From positions 1-11,227 of the forward strand of contig CAZSOQ010000176.1 of assembly GCA_964608495.1 (NCBI GenBank): a stretch of 11,227 bases of DNA. Reading direction: 5' to 3'. This stretch comes from JAKORR01 sp964608495. Lineage in GTDB: Bacteria; Armatimonadota; Zipacnadia; Zipacnadales; FEN-943. The notes below the pieces were generated by a model. The model saw only the letters and a list, made by a program, of their open reading frames with translations. It made no database searches and was not told the origin of the DNA. Within the stretch, counting starts at the first letter, position 1; each line of letters opens with the position of its first letter. Of this stretch, positions 1 to 6,774 are shown one piece after another. A program made the translations under genes and the position numbers.

Positions 1-417
1 AGGTCGCCTCGGAGGCGCGACGCGCGATCCATCGCCCGGCGGCCGGTCATCGCCGAAGGGGCCGAGAGGGAAGGGAGGTGGAGCCCCGGGCTTGGCGCCG
101 TCCGGTGGCGGCTGCGGCTGCTCATCGGCCTGCGGGGCGGGTCGCTGATCGGCCGGCGGGGCTGGTGGCTGGTCCGGCTGCGCAGCGGGCTGCTCGTCGC
201 CGGGCTGCTCAGCCGGCTCGTCGCCCTGCGCGGCGCCGCCTCCGTCGTCCGGGGGGGCGCCCTCGGCCACGGGCGCCCCATGGGCCCCGGTCGAGGTCGT
301 GACGGCGGGCGTCGCGCTCCCGGCCCAAACGGCGCCGCCCGCAGTGAGGGCCGCCCCGGGCAGCGTCGGCAGCAGAGCGGCGATGAGGGCCGCTATCGTC
401 CAGTAGGCCAGCTTCAT
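1..417 (-). CDS. exported Pro/Gln/Asp-rich protein, partial (3' end beyond window)
   Basis: An open frame of 139 codons without a stop runs off the left edge. The start is ATG at 417-415 and overlaps the PolX stop by four bases (ATGA), so translation is probably coupled to PolX; a GGAAA lies about 9 bases upstream. Residues 1-33 look like a signal peptide: MKLAYW, then a long Ala/Leu stretch. After it comes a low-complexity segment, about residues 50-115, made of imperfect units such as DEPAEQPGDEQP and PPADQRPAPQADEQP, rich in Pro, Gln, Ala and Asp and with almost no hydrophobic residues. The last visible part is PPPFPLGPFGDDRPPGDG. This suggests an exported protein whose flexible linker spans the envelope or precedes a domain outside the window. 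No family is recognised and the function is unknown. The gene call is firm because the frame stays open, keeps one composition and begins with a proper signal sequence. Confidence 0.75.
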   Translation of the reverse strand, partial: MKLAYWTIAALIAALLPTLPGAALTAGGAVWAGSATPAVTTSTGAHGAPVAEGAPPDDGGGAAQGDEPAEQPGDEQPAAQPDQPPAPPADQRPAPQADEQPQPPPDGAKPGAPPPFPLGPFGDDRPPGDGSRVAPPRRP

Positions 418-2168
418 CTTCGTCGTTTCCTGAACCACGAACGCAGCTCGTCCAGACTCCAGGTGTTGACCACATCGCGCGCCTCGACCCATCCCCGTCT
501 TGCCGTGTACACCCCGTACTGCATGAAGGCCAGATGCTCAACGTCGTGGCTGTCCGTGTTGATGCAGAGCTTCACGCCGCGGTCGCGGACTCGCCGCGCG
601 TCCACATCGCACAGGTCGAGCCGGTTGGGAAAGGCGTTGATCTCCAGTGCCACATCCGCGGCCGCCGCCGCCTCGATGACGTCCTCCAGGTGCAGGCCGT
701 AGGCGTCGCGCTTGAGCAGCACGCGGCCCGTCGGGTGAGCGACGATGTCCGCCAGGCCGCCCTGGATGCCCGCCACGACCCGCGCCGTCATCCTGTCCGG
801 ATCGGGCGAGAAGCCCTGGTGGACCGAGGCGACGACGTAGTCGAACATGGGGTAGACCTCCTCGGGCACGTCTATTGTTCCCTCGCCCAGCAGATCGGCC
901 TCGATGCCGTGCAGCACGGTGAAGTCCGTGCCCTGCGCCGCGTAGGCTGCGTTGAGCTTCTCGATCTCCTCATGCTGCCGGCGCATCTCGTCCGGCGTCA
1001 TCCCGCCGGCCACGTACAGGCTCGGTGAGTGGTCCGTGATGCCGATGTAGGCGTACCCCATCGCGCGCGCCGCCTCCGCCATCTCCCTGACCGAGTGGTG
1101 GCCGTCCGAGTAGCGGGTGTGCATCTGGAGGTCGCCCTTGACGTCGCCCAGCTCGATGAGCACGGGCAGCCTGCCCGCGTCGGCGGCCTCGAGCTCGCCG
1201 CGGTTCTCGCGCAGCTCCGGCGGCAGCCAGGGCAGGCCCAGGGCGGCGTACACGTCCTCCTCCGTCCGCCCCGCGATCAGCCTGCCCCTGTCCTCCTCGC
1301 GCTCGGAGAAAACGCCGTACTCGTTGACCGTCATCCCCCTCTGGTTAGCGCGGTGCCGCACGGAGATGTTGTGCTGCTGCGACCCCGTGAAGTACTGCAG
1401 CGCCGCGCCGTAGCTCTCCTCGGGGACGACGCGCAGGTCCACCTGCCTGCCCCCCGCCAGCCGTCCCGAGACCTTGGTCTCGCCCGCGGCGATGATCTCC
1501 GTCAGCTCCTCGAAGGCCTGGAAGGCCTGGCAGATGCGGGCGGGCTCGGGCGACGTGGCCAGCAGGTCGAGGTCGCCCACCGTCTCGCGGCGGCGACGCG
1601 TGGAGCCCCCCACCTCGGCCTCGACGACCTCCGGCAGGGCCCGCAGCCTGTCCAGCAGCGTCTCGGCGACAGGCAGCAACTCCGCCAGCAGGGCCCGCTT
1701 GGTGGACTGGCGGAACAGCTCGATATTGTGCAGGATCCGCTCCTCGCTCTTGGCCCCGAAGCCCGGCAGGTCCCGCAGACGCCCGGACCGCGCGGCCTGC
1801 TCGAGCTGATCGGGGTCCTGGATGCCCAGCTCGTGGAACACGCGCGAGGCGCTCCGGGGCCCGAAGCCCGGGATCTCGAGCATCTCGAGGACGCCGTCGG
1901 GGTACTTGGCCCGCAGCTCCTCCAGGTAGGCGATGCTGCCCGTCTCGAGGTACTCGGCTATCTTCTCGGCCAGGGACTTGCCGACGCTCGGCACGGTCGT
2001 GAGCTTGCCCTGCGAGTGCAGGTTCGCCAGCTCCTCCGGGTAGGAGCGTAGGGTCTCCGTCGCTCGCCGGTAGCTGCGGATGCGGAACTGGTCGGCACCT
2101 TCGAGCTCCAGCAGATCGGCGATCTGATCGAGCACGTCGGCGATCTGGGCGTTGGTGACCCTTGGCAC
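414..2168 (-). CDS. polX: DNA polymerase/3'-5' exonuclease PolX
   Basis: A family-X DNA polymerase with a C-terminal PHP domain, 584 residues from the chosen start, normal for bacterial PolX. In the family it fills short gaps during base-excision repair, and the PHP domain supplies metal-dependent nuclease activity. Counting from the upstream GTG at 2177: helix-hairpin-helix motifs lie near 61-80, 100-114 and 135-149 (LPGFG); the palm has GGSTRR (190-195), the metal-binding pair GDLDL (D202, D204) and the third Asp in QVDLRV (D247), then ALQYFTGSQQHN. The PHP motifs are DLQMHTRYSDG (349-359), TDH (381-383), GIEAD (424-428), ASVH (450-453), AHPTGR (480-485), EIN (512-514) and NTDSH (540-544). 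Motif I has Gln where HxH is usual. GTG 2168 is preferred over GTG 2177 because the latter lies inside an SD-like AAGGGGTGA placed 6 bases before 2168. The gene follows the UroD-like gene on the same strand after 157 bases; a weak TAGAAT (2203-2198) has no good -35. Confidence 0.95.
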   Translation of the reverse strand: MPRVTNAQIADVLDQIADLLELEGADQFRIRSYRRATETLRSYPEELANLHSQGKLTTVPSVGKSLAEKIAEYLETGSIAYLEELRAKYPDGVLEMLEIPGFGPRSASRVFHELGIQDPDQLEQAARSGRLRDLPGFGAKSEERILHNIELFRQSTKRALLAELLPVAETLLDRLRALPEVVEAEVGGSTRRRRETVGDLDLLATSPEPARICQAFQAFEELTEIIAAGETKVSGRLAGGRQVDLRVVPEESYGAALQYFTGSQQHNISVRHRANQRGMTVNEYGVFSEREEDRGRLIAGRTEEDVYAALGLPWLPPELRENRGELEAADAGRLPVLIELGDVKGDLQMHTRYSDGHHSVREMAEAARAMGYAYIGITDHSPSLYVAGGMTPDEMRRQHEEIEKLNAAYAAQGTDFTVLHGIEADLLGEGTIDVPEEVYPMFDYVVASVHQGFSPDPDRMTARVVAGIQGGLADIVAHPTGRVLLKRDAYGLHLEDVIEAAAAADVALEINAFPNRLDLCDVDARRVRDRGVKLCINTDSHDVEHLAFMQYGVYTARRGWVEARDVVNTWSLDELRSWFRKRRR

Positions 2169-2173
2169 GGCGC

Positions 2174-2182
2174 TCACCCCTT
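2174..2182 (-). promoter_or_regulatory. SD that sets the polX start
   Basis: Read on the minus strand this is AAGGGGTGA, close to the ideal AAGGAGGTGA, with 6 bases before GTG at 2168. The longer-frame GTG (2177-2175) is part of this element and would have a poor SD of its own. Confidence 0.55.
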
Positions 2183-2325
2183 CCCCCCGACTATCCTATT
2201 CTATCCCCAAGGCCGCCGACCCAGCACGCGATCACGGGGCCGAGCGCCGTCGCTGGTACGGCGGCACAGGAAGGTACCCGCCTGCAGGGGACTGATCACG
2301 TCGCGCGCCGCGCACCCCGCGGGCT

Positions 2326-3456
2326 TCAGTACACGCCGTACTTCCTGGCGGCATCGAAGTAGGCGCGCACGTTCTCGACCGGCGTGCCCTCGCGGAAGGA
2401 GTCCGAGCTGCCGAGGATGAAGCCGCCGCCGGGCTTGCCGATCTCCATGGCCTGCCGCACTGTGTCCTCGATGAGCTGCGGCGTGCCGAGCTTGACCACG
2501 TACAGCAGGTCCACGCAGCCCTTGAAGCACAGGTCGCGGCCGAAGTCGCGCTTGGCCGTGGCGAGATCGAAGTCGCCCACGGGGGCCGGCGTGCAGGTGG
2601 AGACGATGTCCACGCCGGCCTCGACGAGGAAGCCGAGGATACCGTGCATCTTGCCGTCGTCGTAGATGTGGTACAGGCCGCCCGCCGAGTGGACCAGGTC
2701 CACCTGCTCCCGCAGCCGCGGCAGGAACACCTCGCGCCAGATCCGCGGCGACCAGCCGGCGGACAGGGACTCGTAGAACCACGAGCCGAAGACGATCCTC
2801 ACGCCCCCCTCGAGGGCTGCGCGCGTCTCGGCCATCATCTGCTCGTGGGCCAGGTCGAGCTCCGCGTCGAAGAACGCCCGGTCGTCGTAGTAGTCCACCA
2901 TGAACTGCGCCATGCCGCGGGCATCGGCGGCGCGCTGATCTAGCGGCCCTAGGACGTACAGCTCGGTGACGCCCCGGTCGCCGATCATCTCCTCGCAGCG
3001 ATGGTACGCGCTCATGTCCGCCACCACGGGCGGGATCAGGTAGTGCAGGCGGTCCAGGTCCTCGCGCGTCTTGACCAGGTGCTCGACGATGAGGGGATCA
3101 GGCGAGATGCCCCAGTGGCTACGGGGCGGCGCCATCCGGGCCCTGTCGGACAGCATGCCGGCGGGTGTGTGGAAGGTGCGCTCGACGACCGTGTAGTCGC
3201 CGTCCTGCCACCGCTGCTGCTCCACGCGCACTTCGGGCAGGGCGTACTGCTCCGGCCACTCGCGGATGTAGCTGGGAGTAACGGGCCCCACACACCAGAA
3301 GGCGTCCCCGCCGAACTCCTCGTTCATGTGCAGGTAGGCCGGCAGGGAGCTATCGCCGCAGTAGTCCACCATCCAGGCCCACAGCCGGGGCGCCACGGGC
3401 ACCCGATCGGGCTCCTCGTGCGCGATGGCAGCCAGTATCCGCTCTCGACCGGTCAT
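2326..3456 (-). CDS. uroporphyrinogen decarboxylase superfamily protein (MtaA/CmuA-like clade, not HemE)
   Basis: 376 residues with the UroD-family barrel. It opens with MTGRERILAAIAHEEPDRVP, the usual beginning of the methyltransferase-type branch. The C-terminal half has the typical run: LVHSAGG (255-260), EAGVDIVSTCTP (279-290), the GDFDLATAKRDFG stretch (294-306), KGCVDLL (312-318), PGGGFILGSSDSF (342-354), ENVRAYFDAARKYG (361-374). True HemE has an N-terminal RQAGRYLP motif, which is absent. Corrinoid methyltransferases of the MtaA kind carry a zinc-binding HxCG; here the matching site reads HSAG, so the Cys is Ala. Homologues of this sort are usually annotated only as UroD-domain proteins, and a role in methyl transfer or degradation of methylated compounds is inference. 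AGGAGG lies 7 bases before the ATG. It is the first minus-strand gene after a divergent spacer. Confidence 0.85.
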   Translation of the reverse strand: MTGRERILAAIAHEEPDRVPVAPRLWAWMVDYCGDSSLPAYLHMNEEFGGDAFWCVGPVTPSYIREWPEQYALPEVRVEQQRWQDGDYTVVERTFHTPAGMLSDRARMAPPRSHWGISPDPLIVEHLVKTREDLDRLHYLIPPVVADMSAYHRCEEMIGDRGVTELYVLGPLDQRAADARGMAQFMVDYYDDRAFFDAELDLAHEQMMAETRAALEGGVRIVFGSWFYESLSAGWSPRIWREVFLPRLREQVDLVHSAGGLYHIYDDGKMHGILGFLVEAGVDIVSTCTPAPVGDFDLATAKRDFGRDLCFKGCVDLLYVVKLGTPQLIEDTVRQAMEIGKPGGGFILGSSDSFREGTPVENVRAYFDAARKYGVY

Positions 3457-3519
3457 AGCTGACCCTCCTCTCTCACTCCTTGCGGCGGCGTCCCGAGAGC
3501 GCTGAGGGCCGCGGAACGC

Positions 3520-3525
3520 ATTCTA
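3520..3525 (-). promoter_or_regulatory. possible -10 of the UroD-like gene
   Basis: The minus strand reads TGTAGAAT, a 4-of-6 or better match to TATAAT, 64 bases before the ATG. No good -35 is seen at 16-18 bases. It sits between imperfect inverted repeats 3499-3507 (GCGCTGAGG) and 3534-3542 (CCTCGGCGC), which match at 8 of 9 positions. Weak evidence. Confidence 0.25.
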
Positions 3526-3580
3526 CAGGTTCGCCTCGGCGCACTGACGACCTCTCACAGCGTGTCATCACAAGGGTCAC

Positions 3581-3594
3581 TCACACCTGTGTGA
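3581..3594. promoter_or_regulatory. operator-like palindrome TCACAC-CT-GTGTGA
   Basis: Perfect six-base inverted arms with a two-base centre, 125 bases upstream of the UroD-like ATG. A second ATCACA (3567-3572) can pair with TGTGAT (3590-3595), and GGTCAC stands between them. The spacing suits a dimeric regulator, but no regulator gene is present in the window. Confidence 0.3.
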
Positions 3595-3626
3595 TCGCCC
3601 ACCGCGCGGTCTGCGGGGGCGCTAGC

Positions 3627-3683
3627 CACGGGCAGGCAGCTCAGGCCCGCACCTCAAGATGCCGAGTGCCCCATCTGCCCGTG
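3627..3683. repeat. inverted repeat, 9-base arms
   Basis: CACGGGCAG (3627-3635) and CTGCCCGTG (3675-3683) are exact reverse complements separated by 39 bases. No T-run follows on either strand, so it is not an obvious terminator. One repeat of this length could arise by chance in a GC-rich spacer. Confidence 0.3.
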
Positions 3684-3879
3684 ACGCCCTCAGGGTCGAT
3701 TCGCGCCAATCCACAACCCGCGAGCGGCGGTCCGCCCCCGCGCCCCGTCGCCTCTGCAAGCCCCGAGGCTCGAGCCGGAGCGCCATCACCACCTTGGCAC
3801 ACTCGCGTCGCCGCTTCGTCAGCTTGTCGGAAAGCCTACCGATTGAGTGGGCGTGACGAGTAGCGCAATGCCCCTTTGC

Positions 3880-3896
3880 GTGTCACTCCGTGATAC
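3880..3896. promoter_or_regulatory. operator-like palindrome upstream of the cassette promoter
   Basis: GTGTCACTCCGTGATAC is a 17-base near-palindrome with 6 of 7 positions matching in the arms and a TCC centre. It lies 64 bases before the -35 of the strong promoter, just where the AT-rich island begins. It shares the TCAC/GTGA core with the site at 3581-3594. Confidence 0.3.
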
Positions 3897-3960
3897 TTCC
3901 AACGTGCTTGATGATAGAATAAGCATCAGACAATAAAACAGGAGTCTGGACCTTGAAAGC

Positions 3961-3989
3961 TTGACTTTTACTATCGAACGTAGTATAAT
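3961..3989 (+). promoter_or_regulatory. near-consensus sigma-70 promoter
   Basis: TTGACT (3961-3966), a 17-base spacer and TATAAT (3984-3989): 11 of 12 consensus bases at the optimal spacing, inside an AT-rich island of an otherwise GC-rich window. The expected transcription start is about 3996-3998. It should drive the three exported-protein genes. Confidence 0.85.
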
Positions 3990-4011
3990 TTAACTTGAAT
4001 GGACGGTAAAG

Positions 4012-4016
4012 GGAGG
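4012..4016 (+). promoter_or_regulatory. SD favouring the TTG start at 4026
   Basis: GGAGG, within GGGAGGACAG (4011-4020), lies 9 bases before an in-frame TTG at 4026. The alternative ATG at 3999 would sit almost at the predicted transcription start, with no SD. The same ten bases, GGGAGGACAG, precede the next gene at 5140-5149. Confidence 0.55.
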
Positions 4017-4025
4017 ACAGTCAGG

Positions 4026-5114
4026 TTGAGAACACCCATGGTACTCACGATTGGCCTAGCCTGTGCTCTATCCTTGGGTCCTGCGAATCTTGTAGCGGCG
4101 GCTGGGACGCGGAGCGCGGTCACTGCCGCGGTGGCTCCAGTGGGATCAGGGGGTGCGGACGAGGCCGCGAGGCCTGCTCAGAAGGCCGCTACCATCGCCG
4201 CCTTGCGGGAGATCGCCAAAGAGATGACGGGTCGGGTGTACTCCCAGGAGGAGGCAGAGCAGTGGCTGGAGAAAAGCGACGAATTCGACCTGCGCTGCCG
4301 GGTACTCGAAAGGCGCCTGGAGTCCGGGAAGGTGTTCGTGCGGGTCGAGGTGAGTGTTGACGAAGACGCCTTCCGGGCGGTGATAGGACGGCCACCGCGC
4401 TACATCGTGGTGGGAGTCGCCGTCTATGAGGAGATCAAGCCCGACCCGGCGGCGGAGACAGCAGTGCGGCAAGCCTTTCTGCTGGACGGCTACGAGGTCC
4501 TGGATCAGAGCATAGAGGATACGGTCGTGTTGCGGGACAGACTGCGGGCTGTGCGCCGCGGCGATCCAGATGCGGCCAAGTGGCTCACCGAGCAGTTCGC
4601 CGCCGACCTCATCGTGTACGGGGAGGCCTTCGCTGAGTACTCCTTAGCAGGCGGTCGGTATGGCGCCTTTCGATGCACGGCCACCTGCGAACTGCACGTC
4701 GTCACAGCGGACACGGCCCGCGAGATCGCTCAAGGCACCGGAACAGCAGTTGCCGAGGCCGAGACCGACATACAGGCGGCTAAGCTCGCGCTGAAGCGGG
4801 CGGGAGAGAGCGCGGCGCACATCGTGCTTCCGCTTGCTGACCGGTACTTCCAGACCACTCCCGTCCAGGTCGTCGTGCACAAGGTGGCTTACTTCCGGAC
4901 GTCCCAAGACATGCTGCAGGCGCTCAGAGAGCGCTTCGGCGCCCAGGCCGTAGTCCGACCCCGCACGGACATGCAGGACAAGACCATGAGCTGCGACGTG
5001 CGGGGCGCCGGTTCGGCACAAGCCGTCGCGGCCGTTCTGCAGGAGCTAGCGAACCCTCGTGTCCAGATCATCGAAGCGTCAGGGCTTAGGGTAGTGGCCC
5101 AGGTAGTTGACTAA
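4026..5114 (+). CDS. exported protein with FlgT-N/LPP20-like and TolB-N-like regions
   Basis: 362 residues from TTG 4026, or 371 from ATG 3999. From the TTG, residues 1-26 form a signal peptide (MRTPMVLTIGLACALSLGPA then LVAAA). Mature regions: about 50-115, a helix with Ala repeats (KAATIAALREIAKEMTGRV) followed by a strand pair ending VFVRVEVSV, as in the LPP20/FlgT N-terminal fold; about 125-275, RYIVVGVAVYEE, a helix, LDGYEVLDQS and AADLIVYGEA, the strand order seen in TolB-N/CsgG/FlgT middle domains; about 277-362, a further alpha/beta unit (QVVVHKVAYFRTSQDMLQAL, then SCDVRGAGSAQAVAAVLQEL). These are fold-level resemblances by eye, not a family match. FlgT itself is a periplasmic flagellar-motor ring protein; no flagellar gene is present here. 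The next gene follows after 35 bases with the same SD, so the two are probably one operon. Periplasmic or outer-membrane location is inferred from the signal. Confidence 0.8.
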   Translation: MRTPMVLTIGLACALSLGPANLVAAAGTRSAVTAAVAPVGSGGADEAARPAQKAATIAALREIAKEMTGRVYSQEEAEQWLEKSDEFDLRCRVLERRLESGKVFVRVEVSVDEDAFRAVIGRPPRYIVVGVAVYEEIKPDPAAETAVRQAFLLDGYEVLDQSIEDTVVLRDRLRAVRRGDPDAAKWLTEQFAADLIVYGEAFAEYSLAGGRYGAFRCTATCELHVVTADTAREIAQGTGTAVAEAETDIQAAKLALKRAGESAAHIVLPLADRYFQTTPVQVVVHKVAYFRTSQDMLQALRERFGAQAVVRPRTDMQDKTMSCDVRGAGSAQAVAAVLQELANPRVQIIEASGLRVVAQVVD

Positions 5115-5149
5115 CCTGAAGAGCTGAGCTCAAGAGGGAGGGAGGACAG

Positions 5150-6085
5150 GTGGGCATCCCGTCAACGGCCTCTGTGGGCCTCGCTATGCTGGCAGTTCTC
5201 ATGTGCTTTGTCCCCGGCGGCTTGGCGGACGAGCCCGAGGTGGTGATCGCGGAACTGACGGGCGAAGGTGCTGCCCTGCCCTTGGATCTCCCCTTGCTGT
5301 CCTGCTACGTCCGCGGGGACTGCGACGTAATCCTGACGGGCGACAGGCCCGACAGCAAGCTCAACCCCTACCAGGTCGCGAAGGATCTCCGCGAGGAAAT
5401 GGCCCGACTGTTTCTCGCGAGCCATGAGTTCAGGCTTCTGGAACGTCAGCTTCAGAGCGTGATAGACCAGGAGGTCGAGGAGAGGATGGAGAGAGGCGAC
5501 TCCTTGGAGCAAGTGCTCATCGAGGTGGGCAGGAAATACCGCGTCGAGCGCTACGCCGTTGTCACCAGGCTCGTCGCGGAACTGGACTACGATAGCGGGT
5601 TCCCTCCCCTCATCCGAGCGCGCACGAAGGGATCGGTGGAGGTGGACGCCTCCTGGCTGAACGTCAGCACCGGCGAGACGCTGAAGAAGCCCGTGGCCAA
5701 GTTCAGCGGCAGAGAGGAGTGCCAGCCCCCCGCGTTCTGCTCCAAGGCTCTCCCTAGACTTGCCATGAGTCTGGTTGAGGCCATGATGGGCCACCCGATC
5801 CACATCGCAGTGGAGTACGTCGAGCGGGAACAGCAGAGCGTCATCATCAACCAGGGCACTGACCTTGGGCTCAGGGTCAAACAAAGGGTCATGATCCGCG
5901 AGCCATCCCGTCCTGGGAGCACCCTTCCGGGGCCTGAGTTGGGCGAGGCGGAGGTAACGGATCGGGTCAGCGCGACGGAGGCCGCGTGCCGAGTGCTCCT
6001 CAGCGGTAAGAAGCTCGACGACTTCTTCATCAGGGTCAAGGAGCTGTTGGCGGCACGCACACCACCCGAGGTGACCCTGAAGTAG
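5150..6085 (+). CDS. exported CsgG/TolB-N-like protein with FlgT-C-like tail
   Basis: 311 residues from a GTG behind the purine run GAGGGAGGGAGG (5134-5145). Residues 1-26 are a signal peptide, cleaved probably after GGLA. From about 30: VVIAELTGEG, an insert with two Cys (C52, C58), DLREEMARLFLASHEFRLLERQ (helix, strand, ER; 79-100), LQSVIDQEVEERM, then RYAVVTRLVAEL. This is the order found in CsgG-type proteins, where a helix is followed by a strand ending in an ER motif and then a Gln/Glu-rich helix. Another Cys pair is C191/C197. About 216-285 (HIAVEYVEREQQSVIINQG, GLRVKQRVMI, ELGEAEVTDRVSATEAACRV) resembles the C-terminal FlgT beta domain, whose pattern is V-IN-G-GL--G--V. No lipobox is seen, unlike curli CsgG. 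Likely periplasmic; partner of the preceding protein is an inference from adjacency and complementary architecture. Confidence 0.8.
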   Translation: MGIPSTASVGLAMLAVLMCFVPGGLADEPEVVIAELTGEGAALPLDLPLLSCYVRGDCDVILTGDRPDSKLNPYQVAKDLREEMARLFLASHEFRLLERQLQSVIDQEVEERMERGDSLEQVLIEVGRKYRVERYAVVTRLVAELDYDSGFPPLIRARTKGSVEVDASWLNVSTGETLKKPVAKFSGREECQPPAFCSKALPRLAMSLVEAMMGHPIHIAVEYVEREQQSVIINQGTDLGLRVKQRVMIREPSRPGSTLPGPELGEAEVTDRVSATEAACRVLLSGKKLDDFFIRVKELLAARTPPEVTLK

Positions 6086-6138
6086 CGCCGTGCGGGCACC
6101 CGGCGTAGGGACGGGCAGCCGCGAAGCCTGAAGGAGCC

Positions 6139-6177
6139 GTTTCCTCAGAAACAGGTACGGGTCACAGGAGACCTGTG
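6139..6177 (+). other. two small hairpins ahead of the lipoprotein gene
   Basis: GTTTC-CTCA-GAAAC (6139-6152) and CACAGG-AGA-CCTGTG (6163-6177) lie in the 122-base gap before the lipoprotein. ACAGGT (6151-6156) can also pair with ACCTGT (6171-6176), so the folds compete. No U-run follows; possible processing or attenuation element. Confidence 0.35.
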
Positions 6178-6207
6178 TCAGGTCCACACAAGGGAGGAGA
6201 GGCAGCG

Positions 6208-6768
6208 ATGCTCAGGGACGTCAGAACAACCGTGGCAGCAGCTGTTGTGCTGATGGTGACTGCGAGCGGCTGTGGCGGCGGCGGGGAGACGGGTAAAGGG
6301 GATCAGAAACCGCCGGGCACGCACTGGAGTAACCGCGCTTTCCTCACCGACGTGCTGGCTCCCCACTGCTCGCCGGATTTCGGGTGCGGCATCGGCGAAT
6401 GCTCCCTGGTGTGGCGGGGTCAGTCGTGCCCGCACTCGCTGCGTACTTACGACCTGTGGGTGAACCGGCGCGTTGCGGCCATGTGGCTTTTCTCCGAGTT
6501 CAGCCCGGCCCTCAACCCCCGACAGACGCTCGACCGACTGGAGTGCAGGCTCGCGGCGTCGGAGGACTCAAGCACGGACTTCAGGGCGCACTTCGACGTC
6601 TACGTTGACGGCAACCGACGGGGCTCAGGCTGGGATGTGACCTTGAACCAGAGTCGGAGCGCCCAGGTGAGTCTCACGGGAGCCTACCGGCTTGAGATCA
6701 AGGCCACTGGAGTGAGTGGAACGGGACGCGGGCTTGTCCTGGAGCCGGAGCTGTTCGCGACGGACTGA
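6208..6768 (+). CDS. lipoprotein with Cys cluster and NPCBM-like domain
   Basis: 186 residues from ATG 6208, which has GGGAGGAGAGG (6192-6202) just upstream; the longer frame from 6175 has no comparable SD. Residues 1-22 are a lipoprotein signal (LRDVRTT, hydrophobic core, TASGC, lipid Cys C22) followed by a GGGGETGKG linker, so the protein is probably membrane-anchored. C54, C60, C65 and C74 form a C-x5-C-x4-C-x8-C cluster that could be two disulfides or a metal site. The C-terminal 120-186 (FRAHFDVYVDGNRRGS, SAQVSLTGAYRLEIKATG, LVLEPELF) follows the strand pattern of NPCBM/NEW2 carbohydrate-binding modules (FDVYVDG, then a strand ending in TG, then LEI-ATG). Sugar binding is therefore possible but unproven. 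It is the last gene of the cassette and ends in the tandem stop TGATAG. Confidence 0.8.
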   Translation: MLRDVRTTVAAAVVLMVTASGCGGGGETGKGDQKPPGTHWSNRAFLTDVLAPHCSPDFGCGIGECSLVWRGQSCPHSLRTYDLWVNRRVAAMWLFSEFSPALNPRQTLDRLECRLAASEDSSTDFRAHFDVYVDGNRRGSGWDVTLNQSRSAQVSLTGAYRLEIKATGVSGTGRGLVLEPELFATD

Positions 6769-6774
6769 TAGGGT

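Larger units (their letters stand above)
3457..3998. other. divergent intergenic region between UroD-like gene and secreted-protein cassette
   Basis: No convincing gene is seen. Positions 3457-3890 are GC-rich and hold a possible minus-strand -10 (3520-3525), a six-base-arm palindrome (3581-3594), a nine-base-arm inverted repeat (3627-3683) and GGCGGTCCGCC (3726-3736). From about 3897 to 3998 the composition changes sharply to AT-rich; this island contains small inverted repeats (TGCTT 3905-3909 with AAGCA 3921-3925; CAGAC 3927-3931 with GTCTG 3944-3948) and the strong promoter at 3961-3989. Open frames here (from 3480 and 3659) lack an SD and recognisable protein character. Confidence 0.7.

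Noticed and set aside
534..2051. Two long plus-strand open frames (534-1028 and 1029-2051)
   Set aside because: Both lie antisense to polX, whose motifs are unambiguous, and neither shows domain character.
2255..2278. GGTAC (2255-2259) and GTACC (2274-2278) hairpin between the UroD-like gene and polX
   Set aside because: Only five pairs, a 14-base loop and no U-run; not enough for a terminator.
3480..3863. 127-codon plus-strand frame in the divergent spacer
   Set aside because: TTG start without SD, Arg/Ser/Pro-rich composition, no pattern of a folded protein.
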